A stretch of 64,000 nt of DNA from Notospermus geniculatus (lineage: Eukaryota > Nemertea > Pilidiophora > Heteronemertea > Lineidae), in NCBI GenBank assembly GCA_002633025.1, contig NMRB01000488.1:1-64000 (forward strand). The letters run 5' to 3'. Each line of letters opens with the position of its first letter. The stretch's first letter is position 1. Of this stretch, positions 24,738 to 35,780 are shown in pieces. Under the pieces are notes generated by a model that had not been told where the DNA came from, did no database searches, and saw only the letters and a list, made by a program, of their open reading frames with translations. The translations under genes and the position numbers were made by a program.

Positions 24738-25300
24738 TGTCCTGGGGAAGGGGGAGTGGCTCTACGGACTGAGGGACTTGGTACTGTAGGTGTGGGACAA
24801 CACTGAAAGCAGGGGGTCAGTCAGGTACCAAACTTCCCTGGGGAAGGGGGAGTGGCTCTACGGACTGAGAGACTTGGTACTGTAGATGTGGGACAACTCT
24901 GAAAGTAAGGTGTCAGTCAGGTACCAAACGTCCCCTGGAGGAAGAGGGAGTGGCTGAACGACAAAGGCTGTGTTGGGTACCGAGTTGTCCTGAGGGAAGG
25001 AGGGGTAATTGGTGGCCGTAAAGTCCGTACAAGTGTCGGTCAAGGACAGAGGAAAGTGCCTACCTTTCCTGGGGAAGGGGAAGTGGCTGGACGGATGGGC
25101 TTCCTGCTCTAGGTGTGGGGAAAAAGTCAGGGGTCAGTCAAGTATCAAACTTTCTTTGGGAAGGGGATGGCAGGACTTCATACCCTTAGTGGGGAGAAAG
25201 GCTTGAAAGTAGGGGCAAGTCAAGGGCTGCGTCTCTACCAAGCTTCCTTCATCAGCATGTAGAGTAGGTGGACGGATGGGCTTTGTGCAGTAAGTGCAGG
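24738..25300 (+). repeat. Minisatellite of ~100-bp units
   Basis: GGGGAAGGGGGAGTGGCTCT, GGACTGAGGGACTTGGTACT, GTGTGGGACAACACTGAAAG and GGTCAGTCAGGTACCAAACT repeat in order about five to six times (24738, 24835, then more diverged units to about 25300). The first two units are nearly identical, while later units decay. This suggests recent expansion at the left edge. Confidence 0.85.
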
Positions 25301-25304
25301 CAAA

Positions 25305-26315
25305 GCCTGGAAGTAAGTGGTCAGTCAAAGACACGGTCAGCTACCAACCTCAGAATATCCGACTTGTAAGATGTTTTAGTACAAAAAAGTATTTTGCACA
25401 TATCGCATGTCCGAAGTGAAACTAGGGGTAGGGTTCGGGCACAAAGTGATTTATTTTCGGACACTTTATCAGGAAGCAATGAAAACACGGTTGTTTGTTT
25501 GATTGGTAGTCCATCACCCATCACCGCTAGGTTTGCGGATTCGATTCCTAGTCGACCGTACCCTTTGCGTGCACGTTTAACTGTGACGCCGTTTGACCTG
25601 CTGCTTCCTGGATTTGATTAAGTTCGCGCTAGTGGCCATCTTAGATCTTTGCCTCAGCAAATCCAGGCAATTTTACATGTCCACTTCATCTGGTGGGCTG
25701 ATTATATTGAAATGTACTACCCTTCCTAGCTGGCAAGAAAACGTTTTGTTCAAAATATCTCCAGCCCCAAGGGGGCAACAACCGTTAGATCTTTTTTTTT
25801 CTAGGTGCTGTTCATTTAATGCAAAAGACCTCATTCATCTACCATTAAATTAAAGTAAAAAATCACCTCCTTTACCGATCTTGAACGACTGAAATTGACT
25901 GATCAGCGTCGAGTCTCATCTCCCGGGAAACATATCCAGTACACTAACGTAAAACTGACAACCCTGGCCCACTAACGTGAAATTGACGGCCCACGAGGAC
26001 CTGCTCTCCAAGCTACACACATCCAGCATCCTTTGATGTCTGTTGAACAAATTAACTGAAAATCGTCTTGAATACAATCTAGTCTCGGATGTTTTGGAGT
26101 GCGAGCAGCCGTTGGAGATGCGTTTCTGATGTAGTGTGCCATGGGGCTTCATGAAGAGAGATTTCTTAATTTGTGTGACAGGTACGGATCATGATGCGAT
26201 ATGGAAAGAGGGAGGAGACAGAACGTGATGGGATCAGGTCTGCCTTCTTTCAAAGGCAGACAGCATTTTCAGTGAGGGGGAGATGGTTAATTGGCTAACA
26301 AAGTTTTCACAAAGG
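25305..26315. other. Non-coding stretch, no gene recognised
   Basis: A tRNA-like scrap (TGCGGATTCGATTCCTAGTC) at about 25530-25550 may be a decayed SINE head. No supported exon. Confidence 0.45.
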
Positions 26316-26317
26316 GT

Positions 26318-26396
26318 TCGTGAGACTGTGAAACCTTCGTTTAAACCGGCGTGTCCCTATACCGTACACCTTTATGTGTTCGCAGCCTTAGATGCA
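26318..26396. mobile_element. Solo half of the AGGCTTCC MITE family
   Basis: GTGAAACCTTCG, AAACCGGCGTGTCC, CCGTACACCTTTATGTG and GCAGCCTTA match the right half of the palindrome at 15203-15337 in order. The left half is absent. This is either a 5' truncated copy or one arm lost by hairpin deletion. Confidence 0.65.
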
Positions 26397-26819
26397 TGCG
26401 AGAAGATTTCATTCCCCTGCCAAGCCGAAGCTTGAGTTACATTTGATATTTTTGATGAGAACCTGTTGGTTAATTAGATCACGCAACCTCGTTAACGGCT
26501 CATTAGTGATTCTTTAATCTTTAGCCTCAAGTCATTCAAATCCATCAATGAAACACTTCTATTGTAAATTACATTAAGCCCTAATACATACGTAATAATG
26601 GTCTTGAATCTGGGCAAAATGAAGTCGATGTGGACACGTTTTCTTCAGTGTACTGGATGGTCAGAAGCTCCAAAGGTGGCACTTAGGGAACACGGACATG
26701 TGCCGTCCAGAGTGTGGGTTGAGCGGACGAGACCTCAGACTCGGACTCACACGCTGTGGCAGGCACTCGCAATGCAGTGATTCATATTTTGACCCCAAAT
26801 TTACAGTCACTGTCCAGCT

Positions 26820-27240
26820 GGTCAGACTGGGGTCCTCACTTTTGGTGACAAGAAAAGTCAGTGTCCAGTAAGTGAGATTTGCCGCGAGCTGTCGTGCATG
26901 TGGTCATAGTCCATATTCCAGCCAGTCGGACACGTGCAAGTCAAAGATTGTCTCTACTGTTGTGACAAACGGTCACAGTCCTACTGGTCTAATTTGGTAC
27001 CCATCCGCACAAGTGACAAATGTTCATATTATTAGTAGTCTGATTTGGTATACCCATCTGCTGTAATGAGAGCGAGTCACAGTCCTCTAGCCTATTGCTA
27101 ACCATCAGTTCAAGTGTGAAACGGTCGCTGTCCCACCACTCAGTAGTCAAGTTTGGTCCCACCTGTCGTGGTAAGCTGTCACAGTCAGACTTGGTTCCGC
27201 TATCTAAGTAGCAAATTTGGTTCCGTCTAGTTAGTTAGGC
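26820..27240 (+). repeat. Degenerate array with GTCACAGTCC/ATTTGGTNCC words
   Basis: Words such as GGTCACAGTCCTACTGGTCT, TAATTTGGTACCCATC, CTGATTTGGTATACCCATCT and GTCAAGTTTGGTCCCACCTG recur every 70-90 bases with strong divergence. It looks like an old tandem array with no coding function. Confidence 0.5.
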
Positions 27241-27609
27241 CCCACCTCCCTACAACGGACAGGCAAGAGAACCCGGCCTATAATTGGATATAATTCCTGC
27301 CGTCGCTACATCTTCACGGTCAGCCTCCGGAGGTACCCTAATTTGGTCCAGATTTGCTCCAACTGGGAAAAAACAGGACAGTTGTCGACATCTCCTTTGG
27401 GAAAAAAAACCTGTGTCTTTTCTCGCCGATCAGCGTCTGGATGATGATATCTTTTCGCTCTTTCTGCAGCCTTGGAAAGGATCCTTTCGTCATAGGTTAT
27501 TGATATTTTCTCAGTGTTAACCCTTTTACCCTCAAACGACAAAAGCACATCTCCACTTTACCAAGGAAAGAGTCAGCCAGTTGTTCGTACCCAACAAGAT
27601 AGCCATAAC

Positions 27610-28075
27610 ATTTTTCTGGTGGAGAACCCGGGTACCACATTAGCTATTCTGCACTGGACAAGTTATGAAAATTGGAATTTCCGGTCCAGTCAAGCGAAGG
27701 TTGCAGGAACTGGACCTAGGACCCACAAGCTTTTTTTACAGAAATGCTGGAATAAGCCAGTGATCTCCCCCTTAAAAAAAACGAAACGTGCCATGATCTT
27801 ACACTGGTGAAGAATCCGGGTACAACCTTAGCTTTACTGCACTGGGCAAGTTACGAAAATTGGAATAAACCTCAAAATAAGAAAAAAAATATTAAGTTTA
27901 TTATGAACTGACGTGTTAGCCTAACTCTGTGTCCGCTGCTTCGTAGAACGAGCTGAAATTAGCCAGTTGCCTCTTTCACAAAAATGACCGTGATCTCAGA
28001 ATGGTGGAGAACCCGGGTACCTCCTTAGCTTTACTGGGCTGGACAAATTAAGAAATGGGAATAAATCAAAAAATG
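27610..28075 (+). repeat. Three copies of a ~200-bp tandem repeat
   Basis: GGAGAACCCGGGTACCACAT, GAAGAATCCGGGTACAACCT and GGAGAACCCGGGTACCTCCT begin three units. Each is followed by TTAGCT, ACTGCACTGG or ACTGGGCTGG, ACAAGTTA and a GAAAATTGGAAT-like block. Spacing is about 190-205 bases. Confidence 0.8.
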
Positions 28076-28079
28076 GCGA

Positions 28080-28570
28080 AGGTAACTAATGACTTGAGTT
28101 GGAACTGACATATTAGCCTAACTCTACATTTCTGTGTACTTTTACATCTGAATGGAGATATTACATCAATCGATCGTTGAAGACGTCAATAAAAACGACC
28201 GTTCGTTCAGTAACATCAGAGAATGTTTTCTTCTGGCGTTAGAAACGGTTGCGATGACAGAGTAAATCTCGATTAATCCTGTCTTAATCCAAGCGAATCA
28301 TGGCTTTGTCCTCCCCATCACCACAAACTCTCATTTTTCCCAAATAATACAAAAAAAATCTTTCTTTATTTGAGTAACGAACTTGATGATCTCAACTTAA
28401 CCTAATTCATGGAGATTAACTTACTAATCAGTGTTATTAGTATTATTCTGAGATAGAATCATCGGGCAGCTTTTGAATACGATAAATACAGTGATCTCCA
28501 GATTCTCAGCATTTGTCCTTTTTTGATAGGGGTTCTAGGAAAATTGTTATCCAGAGAAGTGCCACTCGAA
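28080..28570. other. Non-coding stretch, no gene recognised
   Basis: AT-rich unique sequence without supported features. Confidence 0.5.
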
Positions 28571-28576
28571 ATATTT

Positions 28577-28903
28577 TGTTAGAAATAACAGAAGATTTTA
28601 CAGAAAATCTGTGCAGCAGAGTCCCCAGGACTGGATCTGTAAAATTACAGAGTGATCTGTAAAACTACAGGCTTAAATAAATGTTAACAGAGACTTGACT
28701 GGAGGCTGACCAAATTATATTTCATACTGCTCTCAGAAGGCATCATAATGGGATGTCCAATGGGAGTCCAACCAATACAGGAAAACATGAATCATACCAT
28801 AAAAAAATTATGTAAATTTACAGAAAGTGCTGGGGACTCTGCTGCAGGCACTTTCTGTAAAATTACTGCAAAATTACTACTGTAAAATTAATAATTTCTA
28901 ACA
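28577..28903. mobile_element. Inverted-repeat element, TGTTAGAAAT ends
   Basis: The outer ends TGTTAGAAAT and ATTTCTAACA are inverted. Further in, CAGCAGAGTCCCCAG (left) pairs with CTGGGGACTCTGCTG (right), and TTTTACAG/CTGTAAAA words repeat several times. The element is about 327 bp. The - strand ORF nearby is not supported as coding. Confidence 0.7.
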
Positions 28904-29212
28904 GTNTCATGAACGTCATATCCAAGGCTGCTTATCTCCCGGTATCTTATCATGAGGAATGTCACGGCGTGTACTTCAGCCCTGATGCTCTGATTAAGAT
29001 TTCTAGAGTCAAGGAGAGGTCGTGAGGATAAGAGATTTCGTGTGGTATGAATCTGCATCTTCAGCTTAGCTGTCCTCATGGTGGATCATCCTTGGTCATT
29101 GGAGATTATGTTGTCACATTCGGTAACCTGGTGTCGAGGTTGAAGTTCGCCCAAAGCGTGATGGAAATGACGAGGTTAAGATTTCGCCTCAGAACGACAA
29201 CAAGAACGGAAC

Positions 29213-29472
29213 GAGGTGAAAATCCGACCTCCTTCCACCAAGATACGTCACACATCCCCTGAGAGAGGTGAAAATCAGACCTCCTTCCCCCAAGATACGT
29301 CACACATCCCCTGAGAGAGGTGAAAATCAGACCTCCTTCCACCAAGATACGTCACACATCCCCTCAGTGAGGTGAAAATCAGACCTCCTTCCACCAAGGT
29401 ACGTTACACATCCCCTGAGAGAAGTGAAAATTAGACCTCCGTTCACCAAGATACGTCACACATCCATTGAGA
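29213..29472 (+). repeat. 52-bp minisatellite, five units
   Basis: The unit GAGGTGAAAATCAGACCTCC plus TTCCACCAAGATACGTCACA plus CATCCCCTGAGA is repeated five times at 29213, 29265, 29317, 29369 and 29421, with few mismatches. The period of 52 is not a multiple of three, so the ORFs across it are not meaningful. Confidence 0.95.
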
Positions 29473-29547
29473 GTACGTTCTTGGTATTTCTTGCTCACTG
29501 ACAAAAGATATGGAAATTTCTTCAGGTGTCAGAATCAGATTTTCTTA

Positions 29548-29881
29548 AGCCTGCAGCACACGTCACCACTTTCGTTGCTTATACAGGCAATTTTCGTGGT
29601 CGCCACGAAAATGGCGAAGTGTGCTGTGGCCGGCAACGACCACTCACCACGGAAATTCTGTGGTGACCACGAGTTGCCACAAGTTGCCGAAAATGAAACA
29701 TGTTTGATTTCTCACCACGAAAATTGCTCGTGGTTGCGAGTTGTGGTGATGCGTGGCCATCAGCAGCACACGAGACCACTGAGTGGTGACGTCTGCTGTA
29801 AACCGGCAACCACCACAAAAATTGCCGACCACGAAAATTGCCTGTACGAGCAACGAAAATGGTGACGTGTGCTGCAGGCTT
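29548..29881. mobile_element. Long inverted-repeat element with internal CCACGAAAATTG repeats
   Basis: AGCCTGCAGCACACGTCACC at the left mirrors GGTGACGTGTGCTGCAGGCT at the right, with TA on each side. Inside, variants of CCACGAAAATTG and GTGGT recur at least five times on both strands, so several nested hairpins are possible. It is 334 bp. The 132- and 149-codon ORFs crossing it on opposite strands are by-products of the symmetry. Confidence 0.85.
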
Positions 29882-30104
29882 TAGCTTTGGTCGATCAACT
29901 AGGCCTAATATTGTCAAATGAAGATCAAAGGGCTCAATTCCAAACTTTTCGCCACCAAAGGGGAAACCTAACCAACTTTTTGGCAAAAAGTTCCTCATTT
30001 CCTCCAGAACCCTAAGGTGTGGACGCACCCCTTCTCCAGTACCTTTATAGTTTCTCCCGAAGGCCCTACCCTGTGGCCGCTAAACTCGTCATTTGAATAA
30101 TTCG

Positions 30105-30245
30105 ACAGTTATTGGAACATCATTTAATTCAATTCACCAATCATTGGAACATTAGTTTGATCCAATTCAATAGTCATTGCAACATCGTTCTAACTGAATT
30201 CAAAAATCATTGGAACATCACAATGACAGTCATTGGAACATCACG
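30105..30245 (+). repeat. Short array of CATTGGAACATCA units
   Basis: TATTGGAACATCATTTAATT, TCATTGGAACATTAG, TCATTGCAACATCG, TCATTGGAACATCAC and TCATTGGAACATCAC recur every 25-45 bases, spaced by AATTCAATTC-like words. The unit is about 45 bp and variable. Confidence 0.75.
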
Positions 30246-31209
30246 TTTTGGTTTATCACTGACGTATTTTACTTGACACAGTTGATGTCACCTCGTCTTC
30301 TAACGAGTTTTGCATCACGTCCGTCACTGCTTACGACAGAGTTTAAGACTCGTCTGTCGTAAGATAGAGACTCGAGCCGGCAAACGAGGAGCAGCTCTCT
30401 CACGATAATGGACTACGGCATGGCAACCGCATGGCTCTCATCTCGCAATGTTTATTAATCACTCGACGTAAGCTACTGTGTAGGACGGAAGATGGAGGAG
30501 CGAGGCAGGCAAACGTGTCGTTCGTAGGAGTGTAACGTGACGCTGAACGTTACTTTGAATTGATGTAATAATTTTGTGACTAATCTGCTTTAAGTTATCG
30601 CTTTCTAAACAATTTCCGATCCTGTGGAGCTAAGTTGGCGGTAATTTTTTTGAAAATATGGAAATGTTTCTTTTCGGTTCTGTCAAGTGTTGGAGTCGCT
30701 GATGGGACGTTCGGTCTTGGAATAGAAGTCACGGCTCTCTAGCAGCGGTATTTCATCTCCTGAGGCTTTTATATACATTTATTGATCAAATTTCCCGTAG
30801 TTGCCATAGTTTCTTGCAATTTTGTTCGAAAAAAGGCAGGGTTTTGGTGTAACTTTTCATTTTTGGCGATTTTTGGGAGTACGTTCCTTCCTTCATGGAT
30901 TTAGCGTTCAACTTCATGATTCTTGTGCTCACCTGGAAAAAGTTCCATTCCCATTCATTCTCGTGTAGGATTCTCATTAACCAATGATATCATTTTTCTG
31001 GGATTTGTAACGGATATTCTGATTGGCTCATCTCGTTGACGCTCCAGGCTATTCAGTCACATCGAACTTTGTTACACTCTTCCACTGATCATATTTGAGT
31101 AGGCCTAACCAGGCACGTCTTTACCCGAGTCTCACGAAAAAAAAACGTTTTCTTTTCTGCTGACTCAAGCATAGGTTGATCATCCCTGACCTATAAAAAG
31201 TACCAAGCA

Positions 31210-31830
31210 GGCCTAGGACAGAATTGAGTACAGCATCCAGAGTCCTTCTCTCTGGTGTAGCCTACCACAGACTCCCGAAGAACTTTAAACCGTCGATGCC
31301 CTATCAACTTTCAGGAGTCCTCCACGCTTGGGCGTTCAACCGTCGCCCCTCTAGTCATATCCTAAATAGGGCAAGCGACAGACCTCGGTCATCTACACGG
31401 AGTCGTCCTCTCTGCTGAGCCACTGACTCCCCAAAGATTTATAATCCTTGGTGCCCCTAAACCTATCAATTTTCAGGGTCACCCACACTCTCATTCACCT
31501 CTGGAATCTCTTCAACATAGCGCCTGAGGAAGACCCCGATTGGGGTCGAAAATTTGCGAAATATTCGGAGACAACTTTTCGATTTATTGCATAATTACTG
31601 TGTGTCGTTTTTCTGCTGTTTTTTGGATATCCGTCACCTACACTTGGGTGTACAACCGTCGCCCCTTTCGTCATATCCTAAAGTAGGCCAAGCGATAGAC
31701 CTGGGTCCTTCTCACAGTCTTCCTGTCTGCTGAGCTGCTGACTCCCAATACAATTGTAATCTTTGGTATCCCAAGCCTACCACGGTTCAGGGTCACCCAC
31801 ACTTGAGTATGCATCCTTCGTCCCCTCCTT
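31210..31830 (+). repeat. Degenerate tandem repeat interrupted by another element
   Basis: CTGCTGAGCCACTGACTCCC and CTGCTGAGCTGCTGACTCCC, TCAACCGTCGCCCCTCTAGT and ACAACCGTCGCCCCTTTCGT, and CATATCCTAAATAGGGCAAG and CATATCCTAAAGTAGGCCAA mark repeated units about 200-350 bases apart. The stretch 31495-31630 does not belong to the repeat and appears inserted between GGGTCACCCACACTC and ACCTACACTTGGGTG. Confidence 0.7.
31495..31630 (+). mobile_element. Inserted fragment with hammerhead-like core
   Basis: CTGAGGA (31524-31530), a six-base-pair hairpin GACCCC-GATT-GGGGTC (31532-31547) and GAAA (31548-31551) match the conserved core order of hammerhead ribozymes: CUGANGA, stem II, GAAA. A short ATTT/AAAT helix follows with a UA step. 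I cannot see a good stem I, so activity is doubtful. Similar hairpins are known in terminal repeats of Penelope-like retroelements. No reverse transcriptase reading frame lies nearby. Confidence 0.35.
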
Positions 31831-31981
31831 CGTATCCTGAGATGAAATTCATCTATTCCATCAACGATTAGTCTCGTTTTGAATGAGGGATTATATGTAA
31901 ATTATCTGAGAACCGTATTATCTTTGAAAACAGCTGTTATGTTTCACGTGCTCAGCGTTGGTGATGTCGAGAAATTTACCA

Positions 31982-32091
31982 GGGGCCTGTTTCAGGAAGT
32001 GACTTTAAGCTAATGGTATCTTTAACCAAATGGAAAATACACTGAAGTTAATGGTACCATTAGCTTGAATTCACTTTATGAAACAGGCCCC
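31982..32091. mobile_element. Palindromic MITE with GGGGCC ends
   Basis: GGGGCCTGTTTCAGGAAGTG mirrors the right end CACTTTATGAAACAGGCCCC. The inner arms AAGCTAATGGTA and TACCATTAGCTT also pair. It is 110 bp. Flanks read ACCA and AGGT with no unambiguous target duplication. Confidence 0.85.
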
Positions 32092-32094
32092 AGG

Positions 32095-33690
32095 TTTTTA
32101 ACGATGTCACACAAAATCCACCTTGGAAGGGTATACCAGTATACTGACCTGCAATGGGAAAAGACTAACAAAACCAACCTGCAATGGGAAAAGACGATTG
32201 TCCAGGTTTAGGCCGACCCTAATCTACGGTTTAGAATGACGTAATGCTGTGGGCCACGGTTTACGATGCCTAAACTGCAGTTCACGACAGTATATGAACG
32301 TTGGTGTCATAGTTAAGGAAAATTGGCTTGCAGTAGCTGTACACATCATTGCACGGGCATCATTAGTACGGGCCAGTGTTGTCAAACAATTCTTTCTTGA
32401 GAATGCGATTCAATCATATTGCTGATGACGATTGATGTATCGCCAATTAACACTTCTTCCCCGTGACACCTTGATGACCACCTTATCCACACAATTTGTG
32501 ACGCAAGAAAACCTGTGTACTACGTCATATCGTCCTGAAACGACCCTTGAATAATTTATTAATGACATATTGCAATTATGTAACCGAGCATTGTCTAAAA
32601 CAAGTCATTGTCTCATGACATAACATTGTCCAGTTAGTGGGACTCCTCTATTTAGACCAGTTAGTGGTGGAGTGTTGGTACCTGCGTCTATTTGTTGTGG
32701 ACGTAACGTCTCTCGGCCTCCATATACTTGTCCAGCTTGTGCAATAACAATATCCCGATGTGGCGACCATTATGACGAAGCTGGTTACCTTGGAGGTAAC
32801 ATGTCTTGACAGGATATCGTCTGAGGAGTCTGACAGGAATGATTTCAAAATTACCTCAATCATGGCAATTAGCTAGCTTCACAAATTGCAGTAGAATTGA
32901 CCCTTTCACCGCCAGCAGCATTTCAAAATCAATCAAACACCAAATCTTGAAGTCTTATAGAGGACCTTGTTCCACAGGTACATGTATTGTTTACGACCAT
33001 CCCACCTCACAGCAGGTCGGCGGACTTCTCTGGATCTGCCCATTCAGTCTGTGGTTTCAGCAGGATAACTCGAGAATAAAGTCATGTATCACACCGAAAA
33101 TTTCTGAAATTGTAGATGTATATCTAAGGCAGAAACGATTTGATTCCTGATGCCAATAGACCAATCAAAATCTCTTAGGGCTGATTAGCTAAGGATCAAA
33201 ATCATGATGCTACGCCCCGAAACTTGCTTGGTATGGAGTGCAGAACAAAGTTTACAAAGAGTGTACTCTGCAGACGTAAACATCTCATTGGCCAGCAGAT
33301 TTTTTTCCAACTTTCCCTTTAAGTTTCGCCATACGATTAAGAGTTAATTCATTCAAATTGTCAGAAGCCATTTCCCGGCACATCTCGGCCATATCGTGGA
33401 ATCCTGGTGACATGTTGACTCAGTCTGACTGAGACACCGCAAACACATTAGCTGTTATTCGGTTTAAACGCCGCGGGATGAACCACAATGATGATGAATT
33501 GTGTACATTACAAGTTGATGGTAGCTTGTTGAGAGGACCAGGTCGGTTAAGCTCTATCCCTTCGGTGCTTGGGTCAGAAGTGCACGTTTCTGGCGTAATT
33601 GCTTCTGCGGCAGCCTACTCCAGGTGTGATGGCAGGTTAAAGTTGCTGAGGTGATTTGGAGGGGCCGTGCTACTCTAGGCTTCAATTTCA
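32095..33690. other. Non-coding stretch, no gene recognised
   Basis: ACCTGCAATGGGAAAAGAC occurs twice near 32145-32195, a local duplication. The + ORF 32806-33150 shows no known motif or convincing splice sites. Confidence 0.5.
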
Positions 33691-33699
33691 TCAACCGGC

Positions 33700-34600
33700 C
33701 CGTTTTTGTCAGTTGGGACATTACGGATGCATTGGGTTGTTTAGCGATGTTGCTGGTCAGGTAGCCAACACTCAGTTCAGTGGGTTCGTTAGCAGGTTTT
33801 GTCATCTGCTTTTTTGGAAGTAATCTACCTTCGAATGGTAAATTGTTGACCAGGCAGACGGCAAGGTTGCTTACAGGTTGGTTGTTGGTCAACAAATTTG
33901 TTTCTTTTCACTCGGAAGATCTTTGGTGAGCAAGTTTTTCTTAACAGATTAAATGTTGGTCAGCAGGTTTGTTGTTCTGTTTATCAAAATTTTGTAGACT
34001 GGTTGTTTGTCAGCAGGTTTGTTTGATCAGTCAGCGTGTCCGTTAACGAGTCCGGTTGTTGATCAGCAAATCAGGGCGGGCCGCCACGAAACTCCGATAG
34101 CAATAACAGTGTCTAACAGAGAGGTATGCAATGGCTTTTAACATTACAGAATTTCTCTGCTAGGCCCTGTTAGTGCTATCGTGGTTTCGTGGCGGTCGCC
34201 CCTGGATTTTTTGTTCAGGTACATGTAGTTTGTTGGGCAGTCTAGTTGTTCGTCAGCAAATCCTGTATACCGGCATGCCTCTTTGACTGGGTTATTGGAT
34301 GGAAAGGTTTCAGGCAGCAGTCAGGTTTGTTAGACAGAGGAGTTGTTGGTCACAAACACAATAGTCTGTAAATCTTTTAAGAGGATGATCGGGTGGAATC
34401 AAGTCAGCATGTCTGTTGGAGTGGTGGCTTGCTGGTCAAACTTGAACTTTTTTATGTGGTCAAGGTTAGCCAGCATGGGTCAGTCAGTATATTGCTGTTG
34501 CAATGGTTATAGGACAATCAGCAGCATGGTTTTTTCAGCTTGTTTGTTTGTTGGTCAGCATTTTTTCGGCAGCTGGGCTAGTTGCATGCAAGATGGTTCC
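33700..34600 (+). repeat. Degenerate array of TTGTTGGTCAGCAGGTTTG units
   Basis: GTTGGTCAGCAGGTTTGTTG, TTGTTTGTCAGCAGGTTTG, TTGTTGATCAGCAAATC, TTGTTCGTCAGCAAATCC and TTGTTGGTCAGCATTTTTTC recur every 40-70 bases with heavy divergence. The array is interrupted by the palindromic element at 34072-34204. ORFs on either strand are repeat by-products. Confidence 0.7.
34072..34204. mobile_element. Palindromic MITE with CAGGG ends
   Basis: CAGGGCGGGCCGCCACGAAA mirrors TTTCGTGGCGGTCGCCCCTG imperfectly. The inner arms GATAGCA/TGCTATC and AGAG/CTCT pair. It is 133 bp, inserted inside the TTGGTCAGCA array. The CAG start is typical of Tc1/mariner-type ends, but the target duplication is unclear. Confidence 0.8.
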
Positions 34601-35480
34601 TCCAACTTCATCATTTCCAATGTGTCTTTCGTCAGGTGACTCCTGCAGGTAGTTTATGAGTGGTTTTCTCTTCCGTTTTCAGTCGATCGCAGACAATGCT
34701 CCCTAAAACCTCTCCCATCAACAGGCTAGCCTGAGTTAGCAACAGAACCATAGCTAACTAGCATATATTCTCTCTACCAGGCTGAATTCGACCAGAGATG
34801 AACGTCATTTTGGATGATTTAGCGCCACTTAATTTAATATGCAGACAAACAAACTGTCCACTGAGTGAAATTAATTACTGGATGCTGGCTGAAACAGTGG
34901 ATACCTGCTGTTCTCCTGGTATTGGTTGCGTTTGACATGCCGGGATATACCAAGGGTTTAACTCATTCTGAGGAATCGTGCTTGCCAATTTGGCCCTTTC
35001 CCTTGTACTCATTGTTTGTAATTACATGTGCTCTTTTTGAAACGGAAATTAACTAAAAGATCGCGAAGTTGTTGATGAGGTTTGCTCCGTTTGGAATTAT
35101 GTGAACAAGTTATAGCAACCAATAAGAGTCTTTACAGCTCTGGTCACATGTACATGTCTGATCGATGCGTGACGCACCCCTTGGATGAAAAAAATTAGAT
35201 TGTGACCGTGGAGGAAAATGGTGAGACTTATCGAAGCTATATGCTCAAGTAGGATATATCATATGGGACATTCTTGACGGAAGTTGACGTAGAACGGTGC
35301 CTTTTAAATCAGAGTTTAGAGTAATTTCAACTGAAGCCGATTCTCTGCCATGGAATAAAAAATTCTTTGAGTTTGTTGGTGTTAAACATGGAAGTTCGGG
35401 AATGGAAATCTAGATGACTATTTCGGAGAAGATCTCTTGGATTTATTTTTATTTTCTTTCATTTCGGTTTAATTGGATTA

Positions 35481-35685
35481 ATGTGTTCATTCGGCCCGAT
35501 GCATCTACCAAGGGATAGACCGCCGCGAACTCGAACAATGAGCTCCCCCTCTGGCTTCTCAACGCTACTCAGCGTCGACCAAGCACAACCGCCGGTTCCA
35601 GGGGGGTCAGGATCACTACCTACGTCCCCGAATTATGCTCGGCGGAAATGTGTTGTTAAGTTAGACGGATGTCAGTATACCATAG
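35481..35685 (+). CDS. Candidate first coding exon, N-terminus of unrecognised protein
   Basis: The frame opens MCSFGPMHLPRDRPPRTRTM and has a second Met at 35538 (MSSPSGFSTLLSVDQ). It continues through a Pro/Ser/Gly-rich segment to the better-ordered RRKCVVKLDGCQYTI. It then meets an excellent donor, ATAG|GTAAGT, at 35685/35686. The exon is 68 codons plus one base (G). No acceptor-like tract precedes the ATG, as expected of a first exon. The basic, disordered N-terminus followed by a KLDG-type beta-strand start suggests that a folded domain begins at the exon end. I do not recognise the family. Three other + strand candidates (44852, 55832, 62876) end in the same phase, so it may be one of several alternative N-termini. 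Which Met is used is undecided. Confidence 0.55.
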
Positions 35686-35780
35686 GTAAGTTTGATCCAA
35701 AATGGGTCATTTTTCAGTCAAAAAAATTCGGGGTTGTCACATTCTTATTAGAAATATCACGGGTAGTGCCAATTTCGATA

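Noticed and set aside
29467-30028. 132- and 149-codon ORFs on opposite strands
   Set aside because: Both run through the inverted-repeat element 29548-29881. Its symmetry keeps frames open on both strands.
32806-33150. 114-codon + ORF
   Set aside because: No known motif, no convincing start context or splice sites, and a composition typical of chance ORFs.
34606-34640. GTGTCTTTCGTCAG|GTGACT as a third recursive splice site
   Set aside because: The pyrimidine tract is short and the donor GTGACT is weak, unlike the sites at 20873 and 40890.
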